From the NCBI RefSeq assembly GCF_000485595.1, contig NW_014577366.1, positions 170,356 to 193,133 on the forward strand: a DNA stretch of 22,778 nucleotides, written 5' to 3'. The position numbers and the translations under genes were made by a program. Under the pieces are notes generated by a model, which was not told the DNA's origin, searched no databases, and worked only from the letters and a program-made list of their open reading frames with translations. This DNA comes from Priapulus caudatus. Its lineage: Eukaryota; Priapulida; Priapulimorpha; Priapulimorphida; Priapulidae. Shown here piece by piece: positions 8,815 to 19,636 of the stretch (the first letter of the stretch is position 1; each line of letters opens with the position of its first letter).

Positions 8815-8878
8815 GCGCGCGCACGTACGCACGCACACACGTACGCACGCACGCACACACGCCCGCACGCACGCACAC
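8815..8878. repeat. ACGC/CACA-type microsatellite
   Basis: This is an alternating purine-pyrimidine tract of GCGC, ACGT, ACGC and CACA units. Open frames through it (His-Thr or Arg-Thr repeats) are artefacts. Confidence 0.85.
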
Positions 8879-9235
8879 TCGTGGATACCTGCAGTTTTGT
8901 CAGCTCCAGAAAAATTAATTTACAGTGTCAAAGCTAACACTTGTATCAATTCATAATTAAACAGTAACTGCAGTCCGATGAATCTGTTAAAAATTAATGC
9001 ACGACTGACGTTGGTATAGCGGGGTGAGTGAGGGGGAGCTGTGTGCTTGTTCGTGTTGGCTACACGCCGTGTAGGGTACAGGAGGCGTGGCACCGCTGAC
9101 TGGTCAATACAAGCCAGCGGGCGACGACAGTGGCATGGATGGAGGGAGGTCTAGCCTAACTGACTGTTAGTCTGTGACCTTCGCTGAACTGTGCCGCTAT
9201 CATGATACAGCCGTGTGCTATTCTGGGTTTCTAGG
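8879..9235. other. Spacer, no gene seen
   Basis: This is unique sequence with a G-rich segment near 9018-9045. No exon, RNA gene or repeat can be supported. Confidence 0.5.
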
Positions 9236-9325
9236 CTCTCTCTCTTCTCTCCCTCTCGCGCTCTCTCTCTCTCTCCTCTCTCGCTCGCTCTCTCTCGCTC
9301 TCTTTCGCTCTCTCTCTCTCTCTTC
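9236..9325. repeat. CT/CTCG pyrimidine microsatellite
   Basis: CT dinucleotides are interrupted by CGCT and TTCG words. They encode Ser-Leu or Arg-Glu strings in open frames that should be ignored. Confidence 0.9.
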
Positions 9326-10639
9326 GTGCCTGTCACTCTCCGTACGTACTTCGTGCTCAAACATGCATGCAGATTTCGCACAGGCGCTCACGCTGGCCAT
9401 GGTCCACTTGCGGCGGCGGCGACAGCAGCAGCGGCGGCGGAGGTGTCTACCCACCCACGTACGTACGTAGGTACGATCACCGACATTTTGAAAGCTGTCA
9501 GCCCCGCTGTTCGGCGGTTGCGATCTGCTGTTCGCGCGCGCGCGCGGGCGAGAGCGGCTGGTTCGACGCGCGGCAAAGCAAGCGAAAACGCTAATGACCA
9601 GAAATGATTTACGGCTCGCGACCGTGCTTCGCGACAGATTAAGGAACCAGTCCGGGTCGCCTTGCACCTCCCCCCTCCCGCACGCCGCCGCCGCACCCCC
9701 TCCCCCCGCACGCCACCGCCCGCACACAGAATGACCGTTTGTGTGTGTCGCAGGCGTGAAAACGTGACCCATTATCTTGGGTTGCCTGCATTGCTGACGT
9801 TCTGGTTTCTGCTGCTGCCATTAGCCAGCAGCGAGAAGCGGCGCTGTACAAACCCGGCGGGGCTCTATTTTAAAATAAAAAAGCGACGGCGGCGGCCGCT
9901 GCTGCTCTTACGGGTCCGTCGCCGCGCTCGTGCGAGAGCGTTTTCGAATGATTCCGAAAAAAATATTTTAAATGGAACGCGCGCTTTATTAAGCGCTAGA
10001 GTGCCATGGGTAACTAAGGACGCTTCGTTGCGGGGGATTCTCGGTTTGTACCACCGGAGAGCGATCTTTTCTAAATCGGCGAATGACAAACGTGTACTAC
10101 TTACACACGCACTTGTTTTCGCGTGAGCCAGTGCGCATCGCTCGCTGCTTTATGGTTTTTATCGTTTATTCTTTCTTTATCGTTATTTGTTCGCGCATTT
10201 ATGTGTGCCGACGCAGACGCAATCGAGTGCTGCTGGGGGGGGGGGAGAAGGTGGTGAATCTCCCGGATATTAAAATGAATGCGTATATATGCTAGCCCCG
10301 CTCCGATTGCGACTTGCGATTCTCGTTATCTTAATGATGATTAATTTGTGGCGAACTTCTGCTCGACTCTTTCCACGCAGTCGCGGTGAAACGTGTGCGC
10401 GCGCGTAAATCTTGTCGAACGTGTTACTAAGCGAAGCAAGTTCACGAAGTCAGCCTCACGCGTGACGATAGCAACGTGTCACACAGTGCTGTAGACAATA
10501 TCACGTATAGCGCGCTATAATGCCGACATGATCCGCGTGTTGGTGCGTAGCGCTGCGGCCGAGCATCTCGGTTAGGGGACGCCCGTCAATTCTACATATA
10601 TGACGTTTCGGCAAACAAAAGAGCGTGTTGTTAGCCGCG
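9326..10639. other. CpG-containing region, no confirmed gene
   Basis: This region includes a GGC/CAG-rich stretch (9408-9440), a (CG)7 run at about 9533-9546 that could adopt Z-form, a C-rich stretch (9662-9722), a TATA-like CTATTTTAAAATAAA word near 9866 and an 11-G run at 10235-10245. A 131-codon frame from an ATG at 9731 to 10126 begins with a hydrophobic segment (ALLTFWFLLLPLASS). It is described as a finding but is not strong enough to call a gene. The CpG content suggests an unmethylated regulatory area. Confidence 0.35.
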
Positions 10640-10714
10640 ATGCGTGCGTGCGTGCGTGCGTGCGCGCGCGTGTGTGTGTGTGCGCGTGTGCGTGCGTGTG
10701 TATGTGTGTGTGTA
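10640..10714. repeat. GCGT/GT microsatellite
   Basis: About five GCGT units, then CG and GT runs and further GCGT. It is purine-pyrimidine alternating throughout. Confidence 0.9.
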
Positions 10715-11428
10715 GGTAGGCAGACTTGCGCAACGCCTAGGGCGTTAGTCGTGGTCATGGGCTTAGAGAGGGGCTAAGGCAATCAATATGAATTACTTGT
10801 TAGAGCTGTCGGTACAGAAGTGACAGTTTCTGAGACGTTGGGGGTTGCGTTCGCGGAGGGATGTTGTTGTTTTAAAGATGTGAGTTTACAACCGCGTCAA
10901 GGGGCAGATGCCTGCAGCGTACCTGCACATACGCCAAAAACCAGAACACATTCCGGCTTTGTTTAGCGAGCTCTTTTTAGATTAATTGGTATATGAAACG
11001 TCAAGCAATCGTTTCTGAATCTTTCTTCCCTGTCTCCTGTATATATAAGCGTGTGTGTGCGTGCGTGCATGCGTGCGCGCGTGAGAGAGAAAGATAGAGG
11101 TAGAAAAGGGAAAGAAATGATGGGAAGATGACCGAGAAACAAATATGGATTGATAAATTGGCAGCTAGAGAATGATAGAGAATAGAGGGGGTCTGTGAGA
11201 GAGAAGGCAGTAAAGACAATGAGATAGATAAAGGATCGTGGACTACCGTGAAACGGTTAGAGAGGGCAGGCAGGGAGGGGAGAGAAGCTGTAAGAAACAC
11301 ATTAAGATGTTTGCTGTTAACACGTTGGTATTAAAGGTGGTGGTGGTGGAAGAGAGGGAAGCAGGCAAACGCACTGCCATTTCTCGCTACTCGGGGCTTC
11401 GGTGTTACGGTTCTATCTGCACGGACGC
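10715..11428. other. Spacer with a GT block and a GA-rich purine stretch
   Basis: A GT/GCGT block lies at 11050-11082, followed by a loosely GA-rich purine stretch to about 11300 and a short GGT run near 11336-11348. No exon is seen; the frames here have low-complexity composition. Confidence 0.5.
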
Positions 11429-11575
11429 AGGCACGTGAACAAGCACACGGGCACGCACGTGCAAAGCTAAATACACGTGCACGCGTACACACGCACGCAT
11501 GCACGTGTTTAATTTTAGTCGTCGCTGAATAGGTATTTACGCGTGTACGCGTTATTACACGCGTGCGTGCGTGCT
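11429..11575. repeat. CACG-rich stretch with four CACGTG words
   Basis: This sequence is rich in ACGC and CACG. CACGTG occurs at 11432, 11457, 11474 and 11502. A 9-bp exact inverted repeat (ACACGTGCA at 11473-11481, TGCACGTGT at 11500-11508) spans the last two. It could be a regulatory E-box cluster or a by-product of the repeat composition. Confidence 0.5.
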
Positions 11576-11940
11576 GGCCAGCCAAGCTAGCATGACAGGC
11601 TCTAGCAGCCTAGCTAGCGGCTGCGTATCGAGCAGCCGTGGCGCTCGCGCCGCCATGCCGTCACCGCCTCAGGAATACCTGCGCCCCGCTCGCCTCGTCT
11701 CCATTAGCAGCTAGCTAGGCTAGGTAGGTGTGCTCTCGTTACGTCTCCCGCGGGAATCTCGTGCTCTCGGCTGCTACGGCCGCGCGAGGCCCGCGAGTGG
11801 ACGCTTTTTCCCTACCGCGCGACAACGTCGGCCCCGATCCTGACGTGGCACATCCATTAGCGCGCGCCCGCGTATCCCGCGGATCGTCGTAAAACAGACG
11901 CCGACGTGCGTGTGTGTGTGCGCTTAACCCATTACTCAGC
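11576..11940. promoter_or_regulatory. CpG-dense island with CTAG-word clusters
   Basis: This is the densest CpG stretch of the window, with words such as GCGCGCCCGCG, CCCGCGGG and CGCGCGACAACGTCGG. Clusters of CTAG/GCTAGC at 11586-11618 and 11710-11725 form an inverted pair. CCATTAGC occurs at 11701 and 11854, and CCATTA at about 11928. The composition suggests an unmethylated promoter or enhancer. No transcript start or open frame of note is visible, so the role is inferred from composition alone. Confidence 0.4.
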
Positions 11941-12011
11941 CGCCGTCGTTAGTTCGCAACAGGGGCAGCATGGCCGATGGGATCATTGATTTATTTTATT
12001 GTGCTGTGCTG

Positions 12012-12169
12012 CGTTCGTTTCGTTCGTTCGTTCGTTTCGTTCGTTCGTTCGTTCGTTCGTTCGTTCGTTCGTTCGTTCGTTCGTTCGTTCGTTCGTTCGT
12101 TCGTTCGTTCGTTCGTTCGTTCGTTCGTTCGTTCGTTCGTTCGTTCGTTCGTTCGTTCGTTCGTTCGTT
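12012..12169. repeat. (TTCG)n tetranucleotide array, about 39 units
   Basis: TTCG units are nearly perfect, with two early one-base slips near 12019 and 12034. The array has no stop codon in any of the six frames, so it creates long Arg-Ser-Phe-Val or Arg-Thr-Asn-Glu frames that are not genes. Confidence 0.97.
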
Positions 12170-12205
12170 CTAGGCCGCGTTGTCACGTCGATGTACGCGG
12201 CGGCG

Positions 12206-12900
12206 GCAGCGGGAGGGGAGGAGGGGGGAGGGTAAAGAACCAGCGGTATGGCGACAGCGGGAGGGGGAGGGTAAAGAACCAGCGGTATGGCGACAGCGGG
12301 GGGGGGGGGTAAAGAACGCAGCGGTAATGGCGATACAGCGGGGGGGGTAAAGACTAAAGAGTAGGCGAAAGACGGGAAGGGGAGGGGGTATGAAAGACTA
12401 AAAGAGTATGGCGAAAAGGACAGGAGGGAGGGGGTAAAAGACTGAAAAGACGAGCGGTTTTATGGCGACAGCCGGGGGGAGGGTAAAGAACCCAGCGGTA
12501 TGGTCGACAGCGGGTAGGGGGGAAGGGGTAATAGAAACCAGCGGTTATGGGCGACAGCCGGGAGGGGGAGAGGGTAAATGACTAAAGAAGCGTACACAGC
12601 GGTATGTCGGCGCGCACAGCGGGGGGGTGGTGGTACGCACTAAAAGAACAGACTACAGCGGTATGGCGACAGCGGGAGGGGGGAGGGTAAAGAACCAGCG
12701 GTATGGCGACAGCGGGAGGAGAGGAGAGGCCAGAGGGTACGGTAAAGAACCAGCGGTATGGCGACACGGGAGGAGAGGAGAGGGTACGGTAAAGAACCAG
12801 CGGTATGGCGACAGCGGGAGGAGAGGAGAGGGTACGGTAAAGAACCAGCGGTATGGCGACAGCGGGGGGGGGGGGGGAGGGCAAAGAACCTGCGGCAGCG
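12206..12900. repeat. G-rich minisatellite, ~15 units of 38-54 bp
   Basis: Each unit carries GTAAAGAACCAGCGG, TATGGCGACAGCGGG and a purine spacer rich in GGGAGG. Units begin near 12231, 12271, 12309, 12347, 12389, 12434, 12482, 12527, 12573, 12633, 12687, 12741, 12788, 12836 and 12881. Copies at both ends are nearly identical, including three 48-bp copies at 12741-12880; the middle copies (12300-12660) carry many one-base insertions and substitutions. The + strand spacers hold several G-quadruplex-type runs. One frame reads VKNQRYGDSG repeats, which I take as incidental. Confidence 0.92.
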
Positions 12901-13086
12901 GGCGCGTCGTGTCCGCTCGCCATGGCGGTGGAGTTCGTCGGTGGCATAAAATATGCATGCGGCGACGTGAAAGGGGTAGGCGGTTTAAAATTTAATAATT
13001 ATATCCGAATGTTGTCCTTTGAGCGGTTGAGACCGTGCTGCATTATTTAGACACGGCGCGCGTGCCACGCGGCGGCCAGTCTTCGT

Positions 13087-13092
<6 letters not shown>

Positions 13093-13141
<49 letters not shown>
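13093..13141. repeat. (TCG)n triplet repeat, about 16 units
   Basis: A clean TCG/CGT array is preceded by TTCGTTCGTCA. On the - strand one frame gives poly-Asp, but nothing around it supports a coding exon. Confidence 0.95.
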
Positions 13142-14031
<890 letters not shown>

Positions 14032-14317
14032 TTCAAGTAGAAGTGAATATAGCGATTAAACTTGGAAGTGCTGACGCGGTTCTGTCGCGTCCGCATTGGT
14101 CTACCGTAATGCCGCGCTTGATTAGCTACTCTGTCGGCTCACAGAAGATGCGACGTAGAATATATTCAGTCGTGAATCGTGTGTGCGTGATCTACGGAGA
14201 CCGCTTGATCTCAACCCTCACGAGCGGGTCAGATATTTTTGACGGGATTCGTCGTGCGGCTGTGCGACGTGTAACTTAGATAGATTACCCAGGCCGAGTG
14301 CGTGCCCCCTGTCGACG
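14032..14317. other. Spacer, no gene seen
   Basis: This is unique sequence. The open frame to 14279 is an extension of the GCGT repeat frame and has no recognised motif. Confidence 0.5.
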
Positions 14318-14659
14318 TGGGTGGCTGTGACAGGGGTGGGGTGACAAGAGGTGGCTATATGATAGGAAGATGACTGGGAAAGGGTGGTGACACGGGTGGG
14401 GTAACAAGAGGTGGCTGCGACAGGGGGTGACTGACATGGGTGACTGTGACAGGAAGGTGACTGTGACAGGATGGTGACACGGGTGGCTGCGACAGGGATG
14501 ACTGTGACACGGGTGTATGTGACACGGGTGAATGTGACACGGGTGGCTGTGACAGGGGGTGACGGTGACATGGGTGGCTGTGACAGGGTTGACTGTGAGA
14601 GGGGGAGCTGTGACACGGGGGTTGTGACAGGGGGAGCTGTGCCAAAGGGGGCTCTGCGA
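14318..14659. repeat. 15-bp G-rich minisatellite
   Basis: The unit is typified by GTGACACGGGTGGCT, with exact-length copies at 14504, 14519 and 14534. Other copies vary as GTGACAGGG plus 2-8 bases. The array is strand-biased (G on +). Because the unit is 15 bp, some frames stay open (VTRVxVTRV) without implying a gene. Confidence 0.9.
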
Positions 14660-15530
14660 AGCAGACAGAGCGGCTGGTGTGATACCCACCAGACGTTTAC
14701 CACCTAGTGTGCAGATACCCTTGAAATGTCTCAGCGTACGTATGAATTCGATATGAGAATGATGCGGAAAGAAACACGGCCGGTAAGAAAAATCAGAAGA
14801 CATTTGTCAAGCTAACGAGCGGTGTCGACACCGTATGTGCCTGCTAATTTACATTAGCCTCGATGCTCTGCTGCAAGTTAATTAGAGAATATCCAGTTAT
14901 AATATATGCGCGTATGCAGTCGTGTGGGCAGATAAGCCAGATATTGTGAACCACTGTCGATCGTGGGCCGTATACAAAGCATGTCGTACACACAGTGACG
15001 GTTATTTCTCAAGGACAAGAGTTAGCCCTCTGTGTGTGTCTGTCTGTGTCTGTCTGTGTCTGTGTGCGATAATGGGCAACTATAGCCGCTAGACAAACCG
15101 TAGCAAATTGTCGTAGCTGTTTGCGAAATCTGGTATCGGTCACTGTCAACTGTTTAGATCTGACGGAAAGACGCTTAAGTGTAAAATCTTCCCTTCCAGC
15201 GCATCACTGCAGTAATGCCCGTTTATATAATTATCGATATGTCACGTACGCGTTCGTATAAAACAAAATCCGCCTGTTTTGCCGCTCCTTTTTTTATAGG
15301 TAGCCGGCGTAGAGGATCATTAGTGTAGGCCTACTATGGTGTTCGCATCTAGGGACTTAGCTAGACTAGGCAGTAACTAATACGGGCCGGTTAGCGTAGC
15401 CTGGGGATAGGCTCTATCCCGGTCCATAGTTAACGTTCCCTGTACAGATTTAGCCGAGTTGATCAGTTCTCAGCGGATTACATTGCTATTCAGTGATCAT
15501 GCATGAATAATGTCCGATAACGTCTACACA
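14660..15530. other. Unique spacer with a small TGTC repeat
   Basis: A (TGTGTCTG) run lies at 15029-15067. A 7-bp hairpin GGGATAG/CTATCCC with a 3-nt loop lies at 15404-15420. No exon or RNA gene is seen. Confidence 0.5.
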
Positions 15531-15668
<138 letters not shown>

Positions 15669-15917
15669 CACAAACCACAATACGATATTACCGCGACCTA
15701 CACGCACAACACGCGCACACGCACCGTGTCTTTATTTAACGCGTCGGTGTAACCGCGACAGATAAGTCGGAATCTAATATGACGTGAGATTTCAACGAGA
15801 CGGCGTATAAACCGTGCCTTTCTCACGAGATCTTTTTATGTCGCTACTCGCCGTCTGAAGTCGGCCGCGCTCTTCTCCGACACCTCCATCAATTCCTCGC
15901 CACGCATCTCGTCGCTT
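15669..15917. other. Short spacer, no gene seen
   Basis: Unique sequence between the CA array and the first CT tract. Confidence 0.5.
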
Positions 15918-15983
15918 ATCTTTCTCTGCCCTTCTCTTTCGCCGGGGCTCTCTCCTCGCCCTCTCTCTGTCTCTCTACCCCTC

Positions 15984-16024
<41 letters not shown>

Positions 16025-16136
16025 CTCTCCCTCTGCCTCTCGCCGCCTCTCTTGATCTCCTCGTTCTCTTCTCTTACCCTCTCTTCTCTCTCTTTTTTTC
16101 TCTCTCTCTCCTCTCTCCCTCTCTCCGCTCTTCTGT
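15918..16136. repeat. CT-rich pyrimidine tract I
   Basis: CT dinucleotides with CGC and TTT interruptions; the longest clean run is around 15987-16020. Confidence 0.92.
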
Positions 16137-16484
16137 CACCGCCGCACGCACGTACCGTCCGCACCACGGCCCATCCCCTCTTATTTTCTCCCATCTCGTC
16201 ATTCACTCCTCTATTAACCCCTTTGCATCCTCACCCCACCTTCTCTTTCCTCTTCGACTGCGTTCTCTTCTAACTTCGTGAACAAAGAACCCGCAAAGAA
16301 ACATGTACGCTTCGGCTCTTTCCCGGTTGTAAACCCACCTGTTGCAAGGCTGTGGCGCATTGTCGTGCATTCACTTAGGTTAAATACTCTTCACAAGAGA
16401 CGTGCGCGCGCTCACTACAGCTGTTTAATCATTACTGCTACTTCAGCTGCGGGTTAATTCACCGGGACTTCGCTCTACGGTGAG
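16137..16484. other. Spacer between pyrimidine tracts
   Basis: This is mixed sequence that remains pyrimidine-rich to about 16270. It ends with CTACGGTGAGT at 16475-16485, which resembles a splice donor. A pyrimidine-AG word lies 35 bp upstream, but no homology supports an exon. Confidence 0.4.
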
Positions 16485-16876
16485 TTCTCTCTCTCTTTTT
16501 CTCTCTCTATTCTCCTCTCTCTTCTCCTCTTCTCCTCTCTCTCTCTCTCTCTCTCTCTCATCATCTCTCTCGCATCTTCTCTCTCTCTCTCTCCTCTACC
16601 TTTCTCTCTCCCTCTCTCTTCTATCTCTCTCTTCTCTCTCTCTTCTCTCGCTCTTTCTCTCTCCTCAGTGTCCCTCTCTTAGTCTCTCTGTTCTCTCTCT
16701 CTCTCTTCTCTCATCTTCTCTTCTCTCTCCTCTCTCTCTGTTCTCTCCTCTCTCTCTCTCTCATCTCTCCTTCTCTCTCTCTTCTCTCTCTCTCTCTCCT
16801 CTCTTCTCTCTCTTCGTCTCGCCCTCGTCTCTCATGATCGTCTGTCTCTCTCTCTCTCTCTCTCTCATCTCTTTCT

Positions 16877-16912
<36 letters not shown>

Positions 16913-17063
16913 TCTCTCTTCTCTCTCCGCTCTCTCTCTCTCTCTCTCTTCTTCTCTTCATCTCTCTCTCTACTCTCTTCTCTCTGTTCTCTCTGTGTCT
17001 CTCCAAGGATTGTTCTCTCTGTTCTCATCTCTCTCTCTCTCTCTCTCTCTCCATCCATCCCCA
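16485..17063. repeat. CT-rich pyrimidine tract II, about 580 bp
   Basis: Interrupted CT repeats with TC, TTCT and CATC words. Nearly all bases on + are pyrimidine. It ends at CCATCCATCCCC and a short purine stretch (AGAGAGATGAGAGGG) that is complementary to it. Confidence 0.95.
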
Positions 17064-17089
17064 GAGAGATGAGAGGGCGGAAAGAAGGA

Positions 17090-17510
17090 GAGAGATCTCA
17101 TTCCCCCCTGCTCTCTCGGTTTTGCTCCCATCTCTGCCTTCCCTTCTTCTTCCCCTCTCTCGCTTCTCGCTCTCTCGCTTTTCCCTCTCCCTTTCTCGCT
17201 CGCTCTCTGTCCCATCTTTCGTCTCTCTTCCTTGCTCTCTTCTGTCTCTCTCTATCTTCTCTCTTCTGCTATCTTTCTCTTCTTACTCGCTCGCTCGCTC
17301 TCTCTTTCCCCTCGCTCTCCCCTCACACTACCTCCCCCACCTTCCCCCTCTCATCTCTGCCCTCACGCCCGCTCTCGTCTCGCCCTTCCCTTCCCCTCTC
17401 TCTCTCTTACCGCCCACAACAGCCCCGCTCTCGTCTCTCCTCTCCATTCCCCCCTCTCTCTCTTCACTTGCGCGCCTTCTCCTCGTCTCTCTCTCTCCCC
17501 GCCTCCCCGT
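17090..17510. repeat. C/T-rich degenerate pyrimidine tract III
   Basis: Less regular than its neighbours: CT with many C runs and CG interruptions. It looks like an older or mutated pyrimidine block. Confidence 0.85.
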
Positions 17511-17810
17511 GCCCCGGCCCACAAACAACTTATATCGGTCATTATTGTGTGGCACATTGCGACGCGGGCAACCCATTACCCGCCACGATGTTGCCAGCGT
17601 TTAGATGGTTTTTCACAATTTTTTTTAATGGTGCCTAAAAAATCAATGGTAATGAAGCCAGGGGACGATAAGTGATTTTAGAAATTACCGGCCGTCGGCC
17701 AGAATGTGGTGTAAGCTGCGCTTGTTCAGCTGACTCGTTCAGCTGGTCCAACACAAGACCGCCGTTGGCCAATTGTATGCGGCCACGGCTCTACCGCTAA
17801 CCCGTTCGTT
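17511..17810. other. Spacer with unique AT-rich and CpG sequence
   Basis: It contains GCAACCCATTACCCGC at 17568-17583, which recurs exactly at 20448, and a T-rich segment near 17610-17626. GTTCAGCTG occurs twice near 17725-17745. No exon is seen. Confidence 0.5.
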
Positions 17811-17877
17811 CTCCCTCTTTCTCTCTCTCTCTCTCTCTTCTCTTCCTCTCTCTCTCGTCTCTCTCTCTCTCTCTTCT

Positions 17878-17957
<80 letters not shown>

Positions 17958-18001
17958 TCCTCTCTCTCTCTTCTCTCTCTTCTCTCTCTCCTCATCTCTT
18001 A

Positions 18002-18085
<84 letters not shown>

Positions 18086-18116
18086 CTCTCTCTCTCTCTC
18101 TCCTCCTCTTCTCTCT

Positions 18117-18203
<87 letters not shown>

Positions 18204-18311
18204 CTCTTCATCTCTCTCTCTCTCTTCTCTCTTCTCTCTCTCTCTCGTCTCTCGTCCTCACTCTCTCGTCTCCTCCTCGCTCTCTCTCTCTCTCTCTCTC
18301 CTCTCTCATCG

Positions 18312-18342
<31 letters not shown>

Positions 18343-18378
18343 TTTCTCTCGTCTCTCTTCTCTCTCTCTCTTTCTCTG
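17811..18378. repeat. CT-rich pyrimidine tract IV, about 570 bp
   Basis: The cleanest of the large CT blocks, with several 30-40-bp pure CT runs split by single CTC, CTT or CG steps. Ser-Leu (+) and Arg-Glu (-) open frames through it are artefacts. Confidence 0.97.
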
Positions 18379-18962
18379 TTCCACGCAAACCGCGTCGAAG
18401 AAATAAGGTTACCGCGTCCGCCTTTGTCCGATCGCGCGTGTCTCGCGGTTAACCGTTGGTCCGGGCCTGATGTTGTCGCTGAATGCAAGTGCTACGTTTT
18501 GTTTCGGCCTCGCGCCTTTTTCCCAACATGTTCTCTTGCATCTATACGAATACGGCATATATACGCTCTCCTATGACGATTATTTGTCATAGGAGATTGC
18601 TTCCTCTTGACAAATTTGTGGAGTTCAATTCGTTCCGCTTATACAGCCTGATTCACTGCTTGCGTTCCTATAATAGCGCCTTCCTAAAATCCTATGGATG
18701 CGCACAACAATTACAACAATATTTAGTTAGGAAGAATCTTCCTTGACCAATAGTGTCATTACAGGGAGAGTAGTATGCTAATGTCGTATTTGTCGTAGAT
18801 CCTAGCAGAACAGAGCTGCGTTTATTTTCTGGACGTTTCTGGGATGGACACTATCAAAGAATTCAGTTAACTTTCCACGATAACCGGATCGTGAGGCGAC
18901 CTCGCGCTCGTGCGTGTCGCGCGTGCCAGTAGCATCTCGTGAGAGCTCCCCCTTTACGCAGA
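18379..18962. other. Spacer, no confirmed gene
   Basis: This is unique sequence with a 79-87-codon open frame from an ATG at 18483. The frame has no recognisable motif and crosses the hairpin at 18567-18596. It is not supported as a gene. Confidence 0.45.
18567..18596. repeat. Perfect 11-bp inverted repeat with 8-nt loop
   Basis: TCTCCTATGAC (18567-18577) is the exact reverse complement of GTCATAGGAGA (18586-18596), separated by GATTATTT. It is the best hairpin in non-repetitive sequence that I found here. Its stem is mixed-composition rather than low-complexity. Confidence 0.85.
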
Positions 18963-18967
18963 CAACA

Positions 18968-19014
<47 letters not shown>

Positions 19015-19339
19015 ACACACACACTACGACACGCACCCACGGCACGCACCGCATACAGCACAACATACAGAGCACGCAAGCATTCAACCATCGCGCCACA
19101 CACGCACGCCGCACGCGCAGTGACGCACGGCGCACCACAAAACGCACGCACACACACGCACGCACGCACCGCACGCATGCACACGCCACACATCATCGAG
19201 CCGATGCGTTTTACACGCGACACACGCGCCACGCGCACGACGCCACCACACACACACACACGCCACGCACGCCGCACGCAAAAACACACAACACACACAC
19301 ACACACGCACACACACACACTACATACACACACACACTC
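18963..19339. repeat. CA and ACGC-rich compound repeat
   Basis: A near-pure CA run (18973-19011) is followed by irregular CACGCA, CCGCACGC and further CA runs (19249-19262, 19287-19338). His-Thr-rich frames are artefacts. Confidence 0.93.
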
Positions 19340-19513
19340 AGCTCGCTCGGCAATCGAAGATGTTTGCATCGCAGCCTCACTCGACTGTGATTCGTGACGT
19401 CACGCGCCAGTCGGGGCGGTTAACACGGTCTCGCTACGTACGATCAACGACGACGAGATGTTAGCGCAGCGCTTAATTTAACGTTTTGCGGTATATCAAT
19501 CTTACGCTCACGC

Positions 19514-19636
19514 ACACTCTCTTTCTCTTCTCTTTCTACTCTCTTTCTTCTCTCTCTCTCTCTCTCTCGTCTCTCCTCTCTTCTTCTCTCTCTCTCTCTC
19601 GCCTCTCTCTCTCTCTTTCTCTTTCTCTATCTATCT
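19514..19636. repeat. CT-rich tract V
   Basis: CT and TTCT units. It is complementary in type to the GA tract that starts 148 bp downstream. Confidence 0.93.

Noticed and set aside
16444-16485. Small 35-bp exon-like segment between a pyrimidine-AG and a GGTGAGT
   Set aside because: Splice-like words alone are common, and nothing coding or conserved supports an exon here.
16480-17604. 374-codon Ser/Leu-rich open frame, the longest in the window
   Set aside because: It runs through CT-repeat DNA, whose codons (CTC, TCT) include no stop in either phase, and its composition is entirely repeat-derived.
17773-18576. 267-codon Ser-Leu frame and the Arg-Glu frames opposite it
   Set aside because: Both are translations of the CT/GA tract; no domain, start context or splice structure is present.
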